From Pseudoduganella violaceinigra DSM 15887 (GTDB lineage Bacteria > Pseudomonadota > Gammaproteobacteria > Burkholderiales > Burkholderiaceae_D), in NCBI RefSeq assembly GCF_000425385.1, contig NZ_AUDI01000009.1:62001-126000 (forward strand): a DNA stretch of 64,000 nt, read 5' to 3'. Below, piece by piece: positions 45,610 through 54,665 of this stretch (the stretch's first letter is position 1; the number at the start of each line of letters is the position of its first letter). The position numbers were made by a program, and so were the translations under genes. The notes beneath the pieces are model-generated. The model saw only the letters and a program-made list of their open reading frames with translations. It did not search any database and was not told the origin of the DNA.

Positions 45610-46281
45610 TCAGTCGAGGAAGTCGCCGTATTCGCGCTGCGCGTAGCCCTTGGTCTGCTGCCAGGGCAGCGCAGTGGCCAGGTTGGCCTGGGCTTGCACT
45701 TCGACGCGGTGAAAGGTGGTGGCGGCCAGGTCGCCGCTTTCGATCCGCAGCGGGATCTGGCGCTGCTCATCCCACAGCACGCGGCGGAAGGAGCCGTTGC
45801 GCTGCTGTTCGCGCCAGCGTGCGCCGGCCACGGCCGACGGCCGCTGCGACAGCGGCATGGCTTGCACCAGTTTCGGGTCGAACAGGTAATAGGCATTGGT
45901 CCAGGAACCGTCGAAGTCGACATTGCCGTATTCGCCGGGCGGCACGGCGATCACTTCCTTGTTGCGGGCGTCCACGTATTCCAGGCGCGTCTTGTCGCCG
46001 TCCTGCTGCACGTGGCGCGGCAGCAGCACTGGATTGAAATGCTTGTGCACGCTGTGTTCATGCTCGGCGGCCGGCGCCTGCTGCGGCAGCACGCGCATGA
46101 CCCATACATGGCCGGGACGGCGCAGCATGGTTTCGGCATAGCGCACTTCGCGCGTGACGCCTTCCGGGCTGACGGCCTTGCTGTAGTACTCGACGCGCAG
46201 GTCGAGCGGCGGGGCGCTGGTGGCGGCTTGGGTTGTGGGGGCGGCGAGCGCCAGGGCGAGGACTAGGGTGCGCAGGAGCAT
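45610..46281 (-). CDS. Exported protein of unknown function, phosphatase operon
   Basis: 223 residues with a signal peptide (LVLALALAAPTTQAAT). The mature part resembles an outer-membrane lipoprotein-sorting or heme-free beta-sheet protein in texture (DLRVEYYSKAVSPEGVTREVRYAETMLRR pattern of strands, VPPGEYGNVDFDGSW), but I cannot name a family. It lies 54 bp after the second alkaline phosphatase on the same strand, so it probably belongs to the phosphate-regulated operon and functions in the periplasm. Confidence 0.65.
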   Translation of the reverse strand: MLLRTLVLALALAAPTTQAATSAPPLDLRVEYYSKAVSPEGVTREVRYAETMLRRPGHVWVMRVLPQQAPAAEHEHSVHKHFNPVLLPRHVQQDGDKTRLEYVDARNKEVIAVPPGEYGNVDFDGSWTNAYYLFDPKLVQAMPLSQRPSAVAGARWREQQRNGSFRRVLWDEQRQIPLRIESGDLAATTFHRVEVQAQANLATALPWQQTKGYAQREYGDFLD

Positions 46282-46301
46282 GCTTGTTGGAACCGGTAAA
46301 C

Positions 46302-46328
46302 CGGGGGCCGGCCCGCGGGCCGCCCCCG
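46302..46328 (-). terminator. GC hairpin after the alkaline phosphatase gene
   Basis: A long GC-only inverted repeat (CGGGGGC-CGGCCC / GGGCCGCCCCCG with one bulged base) in the 54-bp gap between the soluble alkaline phosphatase and the downstream exported protein gene. No T-run; may attenuate or stabilise the mRNA. Confidence 0.4.
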
Positions 46329-46335
46329 TACTTCT

Positions 46336-47742
46336 TTAGAAGCCGAAGGCGGACTTCAGCAGGGTGAACACCTTGGTGTTGTCGATGGTGCCCTTGAAGG
46401 ACTTGGCGCCGGCGCCGGTGGCGAACAGCTTGACGTCGCCGCCGCCGTGGGTTTCGCTGGACAGGCGCACGCCGGTTTCCTGCAGGTAGTCGTTGCCCAG
46501 CGCGGTGGCGCTGTCGACGCTGGTGCGCAGGGCTGGGCGGTTCGGGCCATTGCCGAACACCAGGGTGGTGTAGGTGTTGCCGTCGGCATCCTTGCTCGGC
46601 TGGCCGCTCTTGTAGTCGCGGTTGATGTCCAGGATCGGGTTGCCGCGCTTGCCGTAGCCGTTGAAGGCCAAGGTGTGGTCATGGTCGGCGGTGACCACGA
46701 TCAGGGTGTTGGCCAGGGTCGGGTCGCTCAGCCTGGCCTTGTCCAGCGCGGCCTTGATGGCGTCGTCGAAGGCGATGGTATCGGTCAGCGCGCGCTTGGC
46801 ATTGGTACCGTGCAGGGCGTGGTCGATACGGCCGCCTTCCACCATCAGGAAGTAGCCATTGCCGTTCTGCGACAGCAAGTCCATGGCCTTGACGGTCATC
46901 TCGGCCAGGCTGGGCTGGTTGGCGCCCTCGCCGACCGGCGGCGTGGCGCTGCGGTCCAGCTCATACTCCAGGTGGCTCTTGCTGCTGTAGATGCCGATGA
47001 ACTTCTTGCCGTTCGGCGCCGCATTCATTTCCGCCTTGGTGGCGGCCACGGTGTACCCCTTGGCGGCCAGTTCGGCCAGCAGGTCGCGGCCGTCGGCGCG
47101 GCCGGACTTGTTGCTGCTGGCATTGTACGGGGTGAAGTGGTTGCGGCCGCCGCCCATCAGGACGTCGACGCCGTCGCCCAGCGCGCTGTTGTAGCCGGCG
47201 CCGCCCGGCACCGCCTGGGCCGCGATGGCATACTGCGCATTGCGGTTGCAGATATGCGCATAGGTCGCGGCCGGGGTGGCGTGGGTCAGTTCGGTGGTGG
47301 TGATCGAGCCGACCGCCTTGCCCTTGGCCTTGGCCAGTTCCAGGATGGTGGCAACCGCCTTGCCGTTGCCGGCGGCGCAGTTGTCGATGGTCAGGTTGCC
47401 GTTGGCGTCCTTGGACGGCGAGGTCGCCACGGTGTCGGAAGACATGGAGATGACTTCATTGGCCATCTTCACGCCAGTCATGTAGGCCGCCATCGACGGC
47501 GCGCTGTCGGTGGTCTGGGCATCGTAGGAGTAGGTCTTGACGCGCGCGGTGCGCTCCAGCTTGTCCATGTTCAGGCTGCCGTCTTCGCCGACTTTGTAGA
47601 TGCGCGACGCGGTGATGGTGGACGGGCCCATGCCGTCGCCCAGGAAGAAGATGATGTTCTTGGCTTCGCCAGCCGCGTTGGCGACGTTGGCCACGTTGAA
47701 AAATGCCAGCGCCAGTGCTCCGGCAATCATAGTGTGCTTCAT
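46336..47742 (-). CDS. Alkaline phosphatase, PhoA family, secreted
   Basis: 468 residues with signal peptide (cleavage ANA-AG). Alkaline phosphatase motifs: NIIFFLGDGMG (metal-binding Asp), TDSAPSMAAYMTG with the nucleophilic Ser, GGGRNHF, EGGRIDHALH and TADHDHT for the zinc ligands. It hydrolyses phosphomonoesters in the periplasm or outside. It shares the layout of the protein encoded just upstream (47769-49232), so the pair arose by tandem duplication. 26 bp separate the two genes, indicating one transcript. Confidence 0.93.
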   Translation of the reverse strand: MKHTMIAGALALAFFNVANVANAAGEAKNIIFFLGDGMGPSTITASRIYKVGEDGSLNMDKLERTARVKTYSYDAQTTDSAPSMAAYMTGVKMANEVISMSSDTVATSPSKDANGNLTIDNCAAGNGKAVATILELAKAKGKAVGSITTTELTHATPAATYAHICNRNAQYAIAAQAVPGGAGYNSALGDGVDVLMGGGRNHFTPYNASSNKSGRADGRDLLAELAAKGYTVAATKAEMNAAPNGKKFIGIYSSKSHLEYELDRSATPPVGEGANQPSLAEMTVKAMDLLSQNGNGYFLMVEGGRIDHALHGTNAKRALTDTIAFDDAIKAALDKARLSDPTLANTLIVVTADHDHTLAFNGYGKRGNPILDINRDYKSGQPSKDADGNTYTTLVFGNGPNRPALRTSVDSATALGNDYLQETGVRLSSETHGGGDVKLFATGAGAKSFKGTIDNTKVFTLLKSAFGF

Positions 47743-47768
47743 ATGCGGTTCCAGTTCTTAGTATGTGA

Positions 47769-49232
47769 TCACAGTCCGGCGGCGGCCTTCACCAGGGCGT
47801 TGACCCGGGTGTTGTCGATGGTGCCGTTGAAGGTGTCGGCGCCCTTGCCGATTGCGCCCAGGAACACGTCGGTGCCGCCGTGGGTCTCGTTGCCGGCGCT
47901 GACGCGTACCACGGCTTCCTGGTGGTAGGTGTTGGCGCCGGTGACGCTGTCGTCCAGGCTGGCCATCGCCGCGCGGCTGCTCTGGGTGCGGTTCTCGCCG
48001 TTACCGAAGCCGATGATGGAGTACGGTGCGCCGTCGTTGTCCTTGGTCACGGCGCCGGTGACGTAATCCTTGACCACGCCCAGCACGCCGGCGTTGGACG
48101 CGGTGGTCTTGCCGGTGCGCTTGGCGTAGCCGTTCAGCACCAGGGTGTGGTCGTGGTCGGCGGTCACCACGATCAGGGTGTTCTTCAGTTCAGGATCGGT
48201 GCTGCGCGCCTTGGCCAGGGCGGCCTTGATCGCATTGTCGAAAGCGGCGGTGTCCTGCAGTGCTTTCTTGGCGGTGGTTTCGTGCAGCGCATGGTCGATG
48301 CGGCCGCCTTCCACCATCAGGAAGTAGCCCTTGCTGTTCTTGGCCAGCACATCCATCGCCTTGGTGGTCATCTCGGCCAGGCTGGGTTCCTTGGCCGGGT
48401 CGCGGTCCAGGTCGTAGCTCATATGGCCGGAGGTGAACAGGCCCAGCAGGCGGTCGGTCTTGCTGGCGTCGATGGCGTTGAATTCGGCCGCGTTGCTGGC
48501 GTAGGCGTAGTTCTTGGCCTTCATTTCAGCGATCAGGTCGCGTCCGTCGGCGCGCTTGCCGCCGTCCTTGCTGCTTTGGAAGAACTGGCGGCCGCCGCCC
48601 ATCAGCACGTCCAGGCCGTTGGCGCCCAGCGCGCTGTTGTAGCCGGTGCCGCCCGGCACCGCCTGCGCGGCGATATCGTTTTCCAGGTCGCGGTGGCAGA
48701 CGTGGGAATAGGTCGCGGCCGGGGTGGCGTGGGTGACGCGGGTGGTCGTCACCACGCCGGTCGACAGGCCCTTGGCCTTGGCCTGCTCGATCAGGGTCGG
48801 CACCGGCTTGCCGTTGGCGGCGCCGCAGTTGTTACCCAGCTTGTTGCCGTTGGCATCGGCCACCGGATCGATGGCCTGGGTCTCGGTCGACATCGAAATG
48901 ACTTCATTGTTCATCTTCACGCCGGTCATGTAGGCCGACATCGACGGCGCGCTGTCGGTAACCTGGGCGTCGTTGGAGAAGGTCTTGACGAAAGCGGTCT
49001 CCGGCAGCGTGTCCATGGTCAGCTCGCCGTCCTCGCCGACGGCGTAGATGCGCGCCGCCGTCATGGTGGTCATGCCCATGCCGTCGCCGAGGAAGAAGAT
49101 GACATTGGTCGGCGGCGTGGCGGGGGTCTGGCCGTTTTCGGCGGACGTGTTGGTGCCGCTCTGGCTGCATCCGGCCAGCAAAGTGGCGACTGCAACGCTG
49201 ATGGCCGTGAACAGGGAGGCTTTGCGTTTCAT
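47769..49232 (-). CDS. Alkaline phosphatase, PhoA family, lipoprotein form
   Basis: 487 residues from the ATG at 49232. Unlike its downstream paralogue it carries a lipoprotein signal (VATLLAGC), so it should be membrane-anchored. The same catalytic blocks occur: NVIFFLGDGMGMT, TDSAPSMSAYMTG, EGGRIDHALHETT and TADHDHT, and HGGTDVFLGAIGKG near the end. A Pho-box candidate lies 49-66 bases upstream, so induction under phosphate limitation by PhoB is expected for this gene and the two downstream. Confidence 0.93.
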   Translation of the reverse strand: MKRKASLFTAISVAVATLLAGCSQSGTNTSAENGQTPATPPTNVIFFLGDGMGMTTMTAARIYAVGEDGELTMDTLPETAFVKTFSNDAQVTDSAPSMSAYMTGVKMNNEVISMSTETQAIDPVADANGNKLGNNCGAANGKPVPTLIEQAKAKGLSTGVVTTTRVTHATPAATYSHVCHRDLENDIAAQAVPGGTGYNSALGANGLDVLMGGGRQFFQSSKDGGKRADGRDLIAEMKAKNYAYASNAAEFNAIDASKTDRLLGLFTSGHMSYDLDRDPAKEPSLAEMTTKAMDVLAKNSKGYFLMVEGGRIDHALHETTAKKALQDTAAFDNAIKAALAKARSTDPELKNTLIVVTADHDHTLVLNGYAKRTGKTTASNAGVLGVVKDYVTGAVTKDNDGAPYSIIGFGNGENRTQSSRAAMASLDDSVTGANTYHQEAVVRVSAGNETHGGTDVFLGAIGKGADTFNGTIDNTRVNALVKAAAGL

Positions 49233-49265
49233 GTGGTGTATTTCCAGCATGGTTGAAAAGCTGCC

Positions 49266-49298
49266 ACGATAGCGGCGCTTTATGACGGCGCTATGACG
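49266..49298 (-). promoter_or_regulatory. Pho box and -10 element of the phosphatase operon
   Basis: Read on the minus strand: CGTCATA-GCGC-CGTCATA, two exact 7-bp repeats with an 11-bp period (49281-49298). This is the spacing of PhoB half-sites (consensus CTGTCAT repeats). TATCGT (49266-49271) sits nine bases downstream of the box, the usual place for the -10 box of PhoB-activated promoters. It precedes the lipoprotein alkaline phosphatase gene. Confidence 0.7.
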
Positions 49299-49340
49299 AA
49301 GTTTCCAACGGCATGAAGAAAATCGATGGGCGCAGCGGCC

Positions 49341-50543
49341 TCAGTCCGCGGCGGCGGCCTTGCGCAAAGCCTTGGCGGCATACATGGCCTGGTCGGCATG
49401 GCGCATCAGCTGGTCGATGACTTCCCCGTGTTCGGGATAGAGGGCGATGCCGATGCTGGCATGCGGCTGCAGGGTGCGGCCGGCCAGCAGCAGCGGGGTG
49501 GCGATGACTTGCCGGATCTTGCCGGCCACCGCCGCGGCCTGCGCCTGGTCGGCGACGTTTTCCAGCAAGGCGACGAATTCATCGCCGCCGATGCGCGCCA
49601 CTGTATCGGCTTCGCGCACGCAGGACGTGATGCGGCGCGCGATGGCCTGCAGCAGCTGGTCGCCGGCCACGTGGCCGCACTCGTCGTTCACCTGCTTGAA
49701 GTCGTCCAGGTCGATGAACAGCAGCGCGCCGCGCGACTGGCCGCGCCGGCAGCGCGCAATGGCCGACAGGATGCGGTCCTGGAACAGGCGCCGGTTGGGC
49801 AGGCCGGTCAGCTCGTCGTAGCGCGCCGCGTGGGCCAGGTCGGCATGCAGCGCCAGCCTTTCGATGACGGCGCCGGCCTGGCCGGCGGTGAATTCCAGCA
49901 GGTCGATTTCCTTGGCCGAGAGCGCGCCGCGGCGGCCCAGGTCCAGGCGCATTTCACCGAAGGCGATGCCCGAGCCCGACAAGGTGACGTGGTGCCAGCC
50001 GGCGGCGCCGCCCACGCCGGCGCCGGTCCGCGCGCTGGAATAGGCCAAGCGATCGCCCGGCTGCAGCAGCACGGCCATGGCGCGCAGCGGCAGCAGCTCC
50101 TGCAGGATGCGCTCGACGGCGCGGAACAGCTCGGGCAGCGTTTCCGCCCCGTGCGCCGCGGTCGCCAGGGCCAGCATGCCAGCCTGGCGCTGCTCGGCCA
50201 GTTTGCGCTCGCTGATGTCGCGCGCCACGCCGATGCGCAGGCGGTCCTGCGCCGACCAGCGCGCGCTCCACATGATGTGGGCCACGCTGCCGTCCTTGCG
50301 CAGGTAGCGGTTTTCGAAACCGAGGCCGGGGCGGCCGTTCAGCACCTGTCCCATTTCCGCCACAGTGCGCGCCTGGTCGTCCGGATGGATGAAGTCGAGG
50401 ATGACGCGACCGACCATTTCTTCCGGCGCGTACCCGAAGATCACCTGGCAGGCGGGATTGACGAACACGATGCGCCCGCCCTCCTCCACCATGAAGACGG
50501 CATCCATCAACAGCTCGGGCAAGCGTTCCAGGGCATCGGTCAT
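49341..50543 (-). CDS. Diguanylate cyclase: PAS-GAF-like-GGDEF
   Basis: 400 residues from the ATG at 50543. A PAS domain (about 8-125; FMVEEGGRIVFVNPACQVIFGY), a GAF-like middle (about 140-230), and a GGDEF domain (about 240-395) with an intact active site IGGDEF (here RIGGDEFVALLE) and the substrate-binding LTGLPNRRLF. It should make cyclic di-GMP in the cytoplasm. No membrane helix, no EAL domain. The RxxD autoinhibitory site five residues before GGDEF is seen as VREADTV, which is compatible. Divergent from the methyltransferase-like gene at 50663. Confidence 0.9.
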   Translation of the reverse strand: MTDALERLPELLMDAVFMVEEGGRIVFVNPACQVIFGYAPEEMVGRVILDFIHPDDQARTVAEMGQVLNGRPGLGFENRYLRKDGSVAHIMWSARWSAQDRLRIGVARDISERKLAEQRQAGMLALATAAHGAETLPELFRAVERILQELLPLRAMAVLLQPGDRLAYSSARTGAGVGGAAGWHHVTLSGSGIAFGEMRLDLGRRGALSAKEIDLLEFTAGQAGAVIERLALHADLAHAARYDELTGLPNRRLFQDRILSAIARCRRGQSRGALLFIDLDDFKQVNDECGHVAGDQLLQAIARRITSCVREADTVARIGGDEFVALLENVADQAQAAAVAGKIRQVIATPLLLAGRTLQPHASIGIALYPEHGEVIDQLMRHADQAMYAAKALRKAAAAD

Positions 50544-50662
50544 GCGTCGAGGATACCGCAAAACCCGGTGGCTGTTTTCATGATATTGGCCGGCCCGGGC
50601 CAATCAAGTTGTGCTGTGTGTGCGATACTGCCAGCCTCTGACACACGATCGAAAGGCTGAAA

Positions 50663-51358
50663 ATGCATTGCGGGGTTTGTGGTGGTACTGTTTTTTCCTG
50701 CAGGCCGGTGCTGTGGGACGGTTTGATCAAAGAGTGGCAGCTCTCCCGGAGCGAGGCGGACTACATCGACCGCCAGCAGGGCGAAACCTGCGACCAGTGC
50801 GGCGCGAACCTGCGCTCGATCGCCTTGGCAAACGCCGTGCGCGCCTTCCTCGGCACCGCGCAGACGCTGCAGGAAGCCTTGCATGGCCCGGATAGCCGGA
50901 CGCTGTCTATCCTTGAAATCAATGAAGCGGGCACGCTCACTCCCTTCCTGCGGCGCTTCGGCGGCTATGTCTTCGGCGCCTACCCGGAGGTGGACATGCA
51001 CGCCATCCCGTACGCCGACGCCACGTTCGACGTGGTGATCCACTCCGATACGCTGGAACATGTGCCGAACTTCGTGCATGCGCTGAAAGAGTGCCGGCGC
51101 GTGCTCAAGCCGGGCGGCGCGCTGTGCTATACGGTGCCGACCATCGTGGGCCGCATGACCCGCGACCGCAGCGGTCTGCAAAAGAGCTTCCACGGCAACC
51201 CGGCGACCGCCAGCGACGACCTGGTGGTGCAGACCGAGTTCGGCGCCGACGCCTGGACCTACCCGATGCTGGCCGGTTTCACCGATGTCAGCATCCACAC
51301 CGCAGCCTATCCAGCCGCCACCGCCCTCATGGCGCGCAACGGCTGGACCGTCCGCTAG
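50663..51358 (+). CDS. Methyltransferase-type 11 protein with N-terminal Cys pairs
   Basis: 231 residues. Four to five Cys in the first 46 residues (CGVCGG, SC, CDQCG) suggest a zinc site. The C-terminal half matches methyltransferase type 11 post-motif regions: PYADATFDVVIHSDTLEHVPNFVHALKECRRVLKPGG split over motifs IV-VI. The SAM-binding motif I (LSILEINEAGTLTPFL) is degenerate, with no GxGxG, so activity as a methyltransferase is uncertain. Related proteins are seen near glycan clusters. AAGG lies seven bases upstream of the ATG. Confidence 0.75.
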   Translation: MHCGVCGGTVFSCRPVLWDGLIKEWQLSRSEADYIDRQQGETCDQCGANLRSIALANAVRAFLGTAQTLQEALHGPDSRTLSILEINEAGTLTPFLRRFGGYVFGAYPEVDMHAIPYADATFDVVIHSDTLEHVPNFVHALKECRRVLKPGGALCYTVPTIVGRMTRDRSGLQKSFHGNPATASDDLVVQTEFGADAWTYPMLAGFTDVSIHTAAYPAATALMARNGWTVR

Positions 51359-51381
51359 GACACCGGGCGCGATCGCCGCCG

Positions 51382-53820
51382 CTACTCCGAGATATTCAGC
51401 AACTTGTAGTTCGGGTCGGCGGTGATCTGCGCCTCGGTGTAGGGCAGCTTGACCCACTGGCCCTTGACGTACAGCTTGGTCAGGTCGTTGAAATGCGGGC
51501 TGTCCGGATTGGACGACTGGCCGTAGGTCAGCATGCCTTCCGCCACCGGGCCGCCGTCGTCCCAGGTCACGAACTGGAGATAGCTGTTGCCGTAGGCGCC
51601 GGCATTGGTCTTGGAATCGGCCGTGTAGATCCAGATGCCCGGGTAGATCTGGTTCTTCACGCCGCGCCAGTTCATGAAGGTGTAGCGGCCACCCGGCGGC
51701 GCCAGGCTGCCATCCGGGCGCGAAAGGGTCTGCACTTCTTCCGGGCGGGTGCGCCGCTTGGCCGCCGTGTCGAACTGGCTGCCGGCGACCAGGGCCTCCA
51801 GCTTGGCCATGGCGGCCGGGATATTGGCCGCGCCGCGCGGCGTCTCCAGCGGATCGGCCGGGTTGTAAGGCACGCTCCACCACGAGCCGGCATTCAGCTC
51901 GCCCAGCGCGGCATACAGCTCGAAGAAAAGAATGGCGCCCGCGCTGCCCGGCGCATGGGTCTTGTCCCAATCCTGCAGCACGGTGCAGGCATCCTTGGCC
52001 GCCGCCGAAGCGCTGCCGGACGCCAGGCAGGCGCTGGTGAATTCCGGCAGCCACTTCTGCGCCTTGAAGAAGCGCGCCTGCAGGTAGATCTGCTGCAGGT
52101 TGGCCATGGTGAAGCGGTTGCCCGCCAGGCCGTCGGCCGCGGCCAGGCGGTCGCGCACGATGGCGTGGCCGGTGCGGGTGCGGTTGTTCTGCGGCGCCCC
52201 TTCCGCATTCGGGCCGGTGGCGATGATTTTCGGGTAGCCGGTGAGGAAGGCGCCGGCCGAGGGCCACCAGTGGCTGTCGTTCGCATTCAGGATATAGTCG
52301 CTGCGCTTGATCCAGGGCCGGCGCGCGGCGCTCACCGCGCCCGACCAGTCGCAGGCCGAGCTGGTGCCGGCCATGACCACCACGCCGGTGCTGGCCATGA
52401 TGTCCTGGAACGGCGCCCCTTGCGCGGCGCCGGGCACGCAGCCGGCCAGCTGGGCGTCGGCGACATTGGCCGCCACCGAGAAATTACCGTACAGCGTGTC
52501 GCCGGCGCTGTCGGCGGCCATGGTGTTCACCCACGGCATGGCTACATGGGTCAGGGCCGCCTGGCGCAGGCTGTCGACGCTGCTCGATTTCCCGTTCAGG
52601 ATGACCTGGTCGATCAGCTTGTAGTTGGCCAGGTTGGCGTCCTGGATGGCGAAGGCCGACGCCGTGCCCCAGGCGAAGGAGCTGTCCATCAGCATCGGCC
52701 CGAACTCGGTGGTGTACAGGGTACGCGACAGCTGCGTCACGGCGCCATCGGCGCCCTTGACGCTGATCGTCAGCGGCACGGCCGTCATGACCACCGGCTT
52801 GCCGTCCTTGATGTAGCGCGTCGGGTTGCTCGGGTCGAGCACCAGGTAGCGCAGGGTGAAGCGGTTATCGGTCGAGAAAGTGTGGGTCCAGGCGACCTTG
52901 TCGTTAAAGCCGATCAGCGGCAGCGGCACGCCCAGCAGGGTGGCGCCGTACACATCGTAGCCCTTGCCGGTGACGGTCAGGTGCAGCTGGTTCAGGCGCA
53001 GCGCGCCCCACCACGGGAAGTGCGGGTTGCCGAACACCAGGCCCTTGCCGGACTGGGTCACGTCGCGCCCCAGGCCGAAGCCGTTCGAGCCGATGGCATG
53101 CTCGTGCAGCGCCTGCATCCCTTGGAAGATGGAGGAACGGGTGTACCCGGCGGCGGCCAGCAGGCGCGTCTTGCCGCCCGTGCGCAGGGCGGCGCCGGCC
53201 GTCTTCGGCGGCTGCGCCGAACCGATCTGCTTGATGAAGGCCAGCGAGCTGCCCGCCATCGAGGCCTGGGCGAAGCGCAGGTAGGCGTCGTCCTCGGTCA
53301 TCGGCTGCACCCAGGCCATGCCGCTGCAGGCCGCGGGCAGGCTGGCGGCCGGGGTCTCTTTCAGGTAGCGGTTATAGCCGGCCACGAAGCCGGCGGTCAG
53401 GTCTTGCGCATCCTGGCTGGACGCGGCCTTGATGTTCGCCGCCAGCGCCGGCGTGAACGTCAGTTTATAGAAGAAGTCGGAATCGATATTGGGGAAGGTG
53501 TCGCCCAACTGGCCCAGGTAGCCGCCGGCGCCGCCGAAATGCCGGGCGCGCTCGCCGTGCAGGGTCACCAGCTCTTCCGCATACAGGCAGACATTCTCCT
53601 TGGCAAAAGCGTAGCCGTAGCCGTAGCCGGCGCCCTTGAAGCTGTCGGCTTTGACGTGCGGCACGCCGTAGGAAGTGTAGCGGATCGAGGCGACGTAATT
53701 GGTGCCGGAGATGGGCGCCGCCGCGGGACCGGCCGGGGCGGCGCCGCTGCTGCCGCTGCACGCCGCCAGCACGGCGCAGGGAATGAAAGCCAGAACACGG
53801 GATAAAAAACTTTGTCGCAT
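51382..53820 (-). CDS. Penicillin-acylase family (Ntn hydrolase) lipoprotein
   Basis: 812 residues. Lipoprotein signal with Cys at residue 21 (AVLAAC). The N-terminal alpha-chain region (IRYTSYGVPHVKADSFKGAGYGYGYAFA) and the autocatalytic cleavage site GSNGF, with Ser245 as the new N-terminal nucleophile, mark it as a penicillin acylase/AHL acylase-type precursor. The beta chain begins there (NPHFPWWGALRLNQLHLTV follows). Substrates of this family include beta-lactams, acyl-homoserine lactones and other amides; none can be assigned here. It should mature in the periplasm. Strand-opposite to the GST gene with a shared 120-bp upstream region. Confidence 0.88.
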   Translation of the reverse strand: MRQSFLSRVLAFIPCAVLAACSGSSGAAPAGPAAAPISGTNYVASIRYTSYGVPHVKADSFKGAGYGYGYAFAKENVCLYAEELVTLHGERARHFGGAGGYLGQLGDTFPNIDSDFFYKLTFTPALAANIKAASSQDAQDLTAGFVAGYNRYLKETPAASLPAACSGMAWVQPMTEDDAYLRFAQASMAGSSLAFIKQIGSAQPPKTAGAALRTGGKTRLLAAAGYTRSSIFQGMQALHEHAIGSNGFGLGRDVTQSGKGLVFGNPHFPWWGALRLNQLHLTVTGKGYDVYGATLLGVPLPLIGFNDKVAWTHTFSTDNRFTLRYLVLDPSNPTRYIKDGKPVVMTAVPLTISVKGADGAVTQLSRTLYTTEFGPMLMDSSFAWGTASAFAIQDANLANYKLIDQVILNGKSSSVDSLRQAALTHVAMPWVNTMAADSAGDTLYGNFSVAANVADAQLAGCVPGAAQGAPFQDIMASTGVVVMAGTSSACDWSGAVSAARRPWIKRSDYILNANDSHWWPSAGAFLTGYPKIIATGPNAEGAPQNNRTRTGHAIVRDRLAAADGLAGNRFTMANLQQIYLQARFFKAQKWLPEFTSACLASGSASAAAKDACTVLQDWDKTHAPGSAGAILFFELYAALGELNAGSWWSVPYNPADPLETPRGAANIPAAMAKLEALVAGSQFDTAAKRRTRPEEVQTLSRPDGSLAPPGGRYTFMNWRGVKNQIYPGIWIYTADSKTNAGAYGNSYLQFVTWDDGGPVAEGMLTYGQSSNPDSPHFNDLTKLYVKGQWVKLPYTEAQITADPNYKLLNISE

Positions 53821-53861
53821 CTTTTCTCCTAGTTTTCAGCATGATCAAACTTAACTACTTG

Positions 53862-53891
53862 ATAATAATAACCCGCGCGCAGCGTGAACAA
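53862..53891 (-). promoter_or_regulatory. Possible promoter of the acylase gene
   Basis: On the minus strand, TTGTTC (53886-53891) and TATTAT (53862-53867) are 18 bases apart, about 41 bases before the acylase ATG. The region is AT-rich compared with its surroundings. Weak -35, so tentative. Confidence 0.35.
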
Positions 53892-53941
53892 CCGGAATGC
53901 CGCATAATCGCGGTTCATTGTCCAACCGAGAGAGTTTGCGC

Positions 53942-54646
53942 ATGACTGGAATCACCGACTTCCCCATCCACGCCAAATGGCCGGCCCGGCACCCGGAACG
54001 CCTGCAGCTGTATTCCCTGCCCACGCCGAACGGCGTGAAGGTGTCGATCATGCTGGAGGAGACTGGCCTGGCCTACGAGCCGCATCTGGTCAGCTTCGAG
54101 AGCAACGACCAGATGTCGCCGGAATTCCTGTCGCTCAACCCGAACAACAAGATCCCGGCCATCATCGACCCGGACGGTCCGGGCGGCCAAGCGCTGCCGC
54201 TGTTCGAATCGGGCGCGATCCTGCTCTACCTGGCGGAAAAGACCGGCAAGCTGCTGCCGCAGGACCCGGCGGCGCGCTATGAAACCATCCAGTGGCTGAT
54301 GTTCCAGATGGGCGGCATCGGCCCGATGTTCGGCCAGGTCGGCTTCTTCCACAAATTTGCCGGCAAAGAATACGCCGACAAGCGCCCGCGCGACCGCTAC
54401 ATCGCCGAATCGGCGCGCCTGCTGGCGGTGCTCGAGCAGCGCCTGGCCGGCCGCAAATGGGTGATGGGCGAGGAATTCAGCATCGCCGATATCGCGATCT
54501 TCCCGTGGGTGCGCAACCTGGTCGACTACTACGGCGCCGGCGAGCTGGTGGGCTTTGACAAGTTCAGCAATGTGCGCCGCGTGCTGGGCGCCTTCCTCGA
54601 CCGGCCGGCCGTTGTGCGCGGGCTGAAAATTCCGGCACACGCTTAA
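53942..54646 (+). CDS. Glutathione S-transferase, YghU/YfcG type
   Basis: 234 residues from the ATG at 53942 (the frame extends 15 codons upstream without a ribosome site). The N-terminal thioredoxin-like domain has LYSLPTPNGVKVSIMLEETG, where Thr/Asn replace the usual catalytic Tyr/Ser, followed by NPNNKIPAIIDPDG and FESGAILLYLAEK for glutathione binding. The C-terminal helical domain carries GEEFSIADIAIFPWV. YghU/YfcG-like enzymes act as disulfide-bond reductases using two glutathiones rather than classical conjugation. Cytoplasmic. Confidence 0.9.
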   Translation: MTGITDFPIHAKWPARHPERLQLYSLPTPNGVKVSIMLEETGLAYEPHLVSFESNDQMSPEFLSLNPNNKIPAIIDPDGPGGQALPLFESGAILLYLAEKTGKLLPQDPAARYETIQWLMFQMGGIGPMFGQVGFFHKFAGKEYADKRPRDRYIAESARLLAVLEQRLAGRKWVMGEEFSIADIAIFPWVRNLVDYYGAGELVGFDKFSNVRRVLGAFLDRPAVVRGLKIPAHA

Positions 54647-54665
54647 TTCCTGCGGGGGGTCGGGC

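Noticed and set aside
46447..49256. Long plus-strand frames opposite the two alkaline phosphatase genes (46447-47928, 47880-49256)
   Set aside because: Low-complexity Val/Gly/His-rich translations with no ribosome site; the minus-strand phosphatases are certain.
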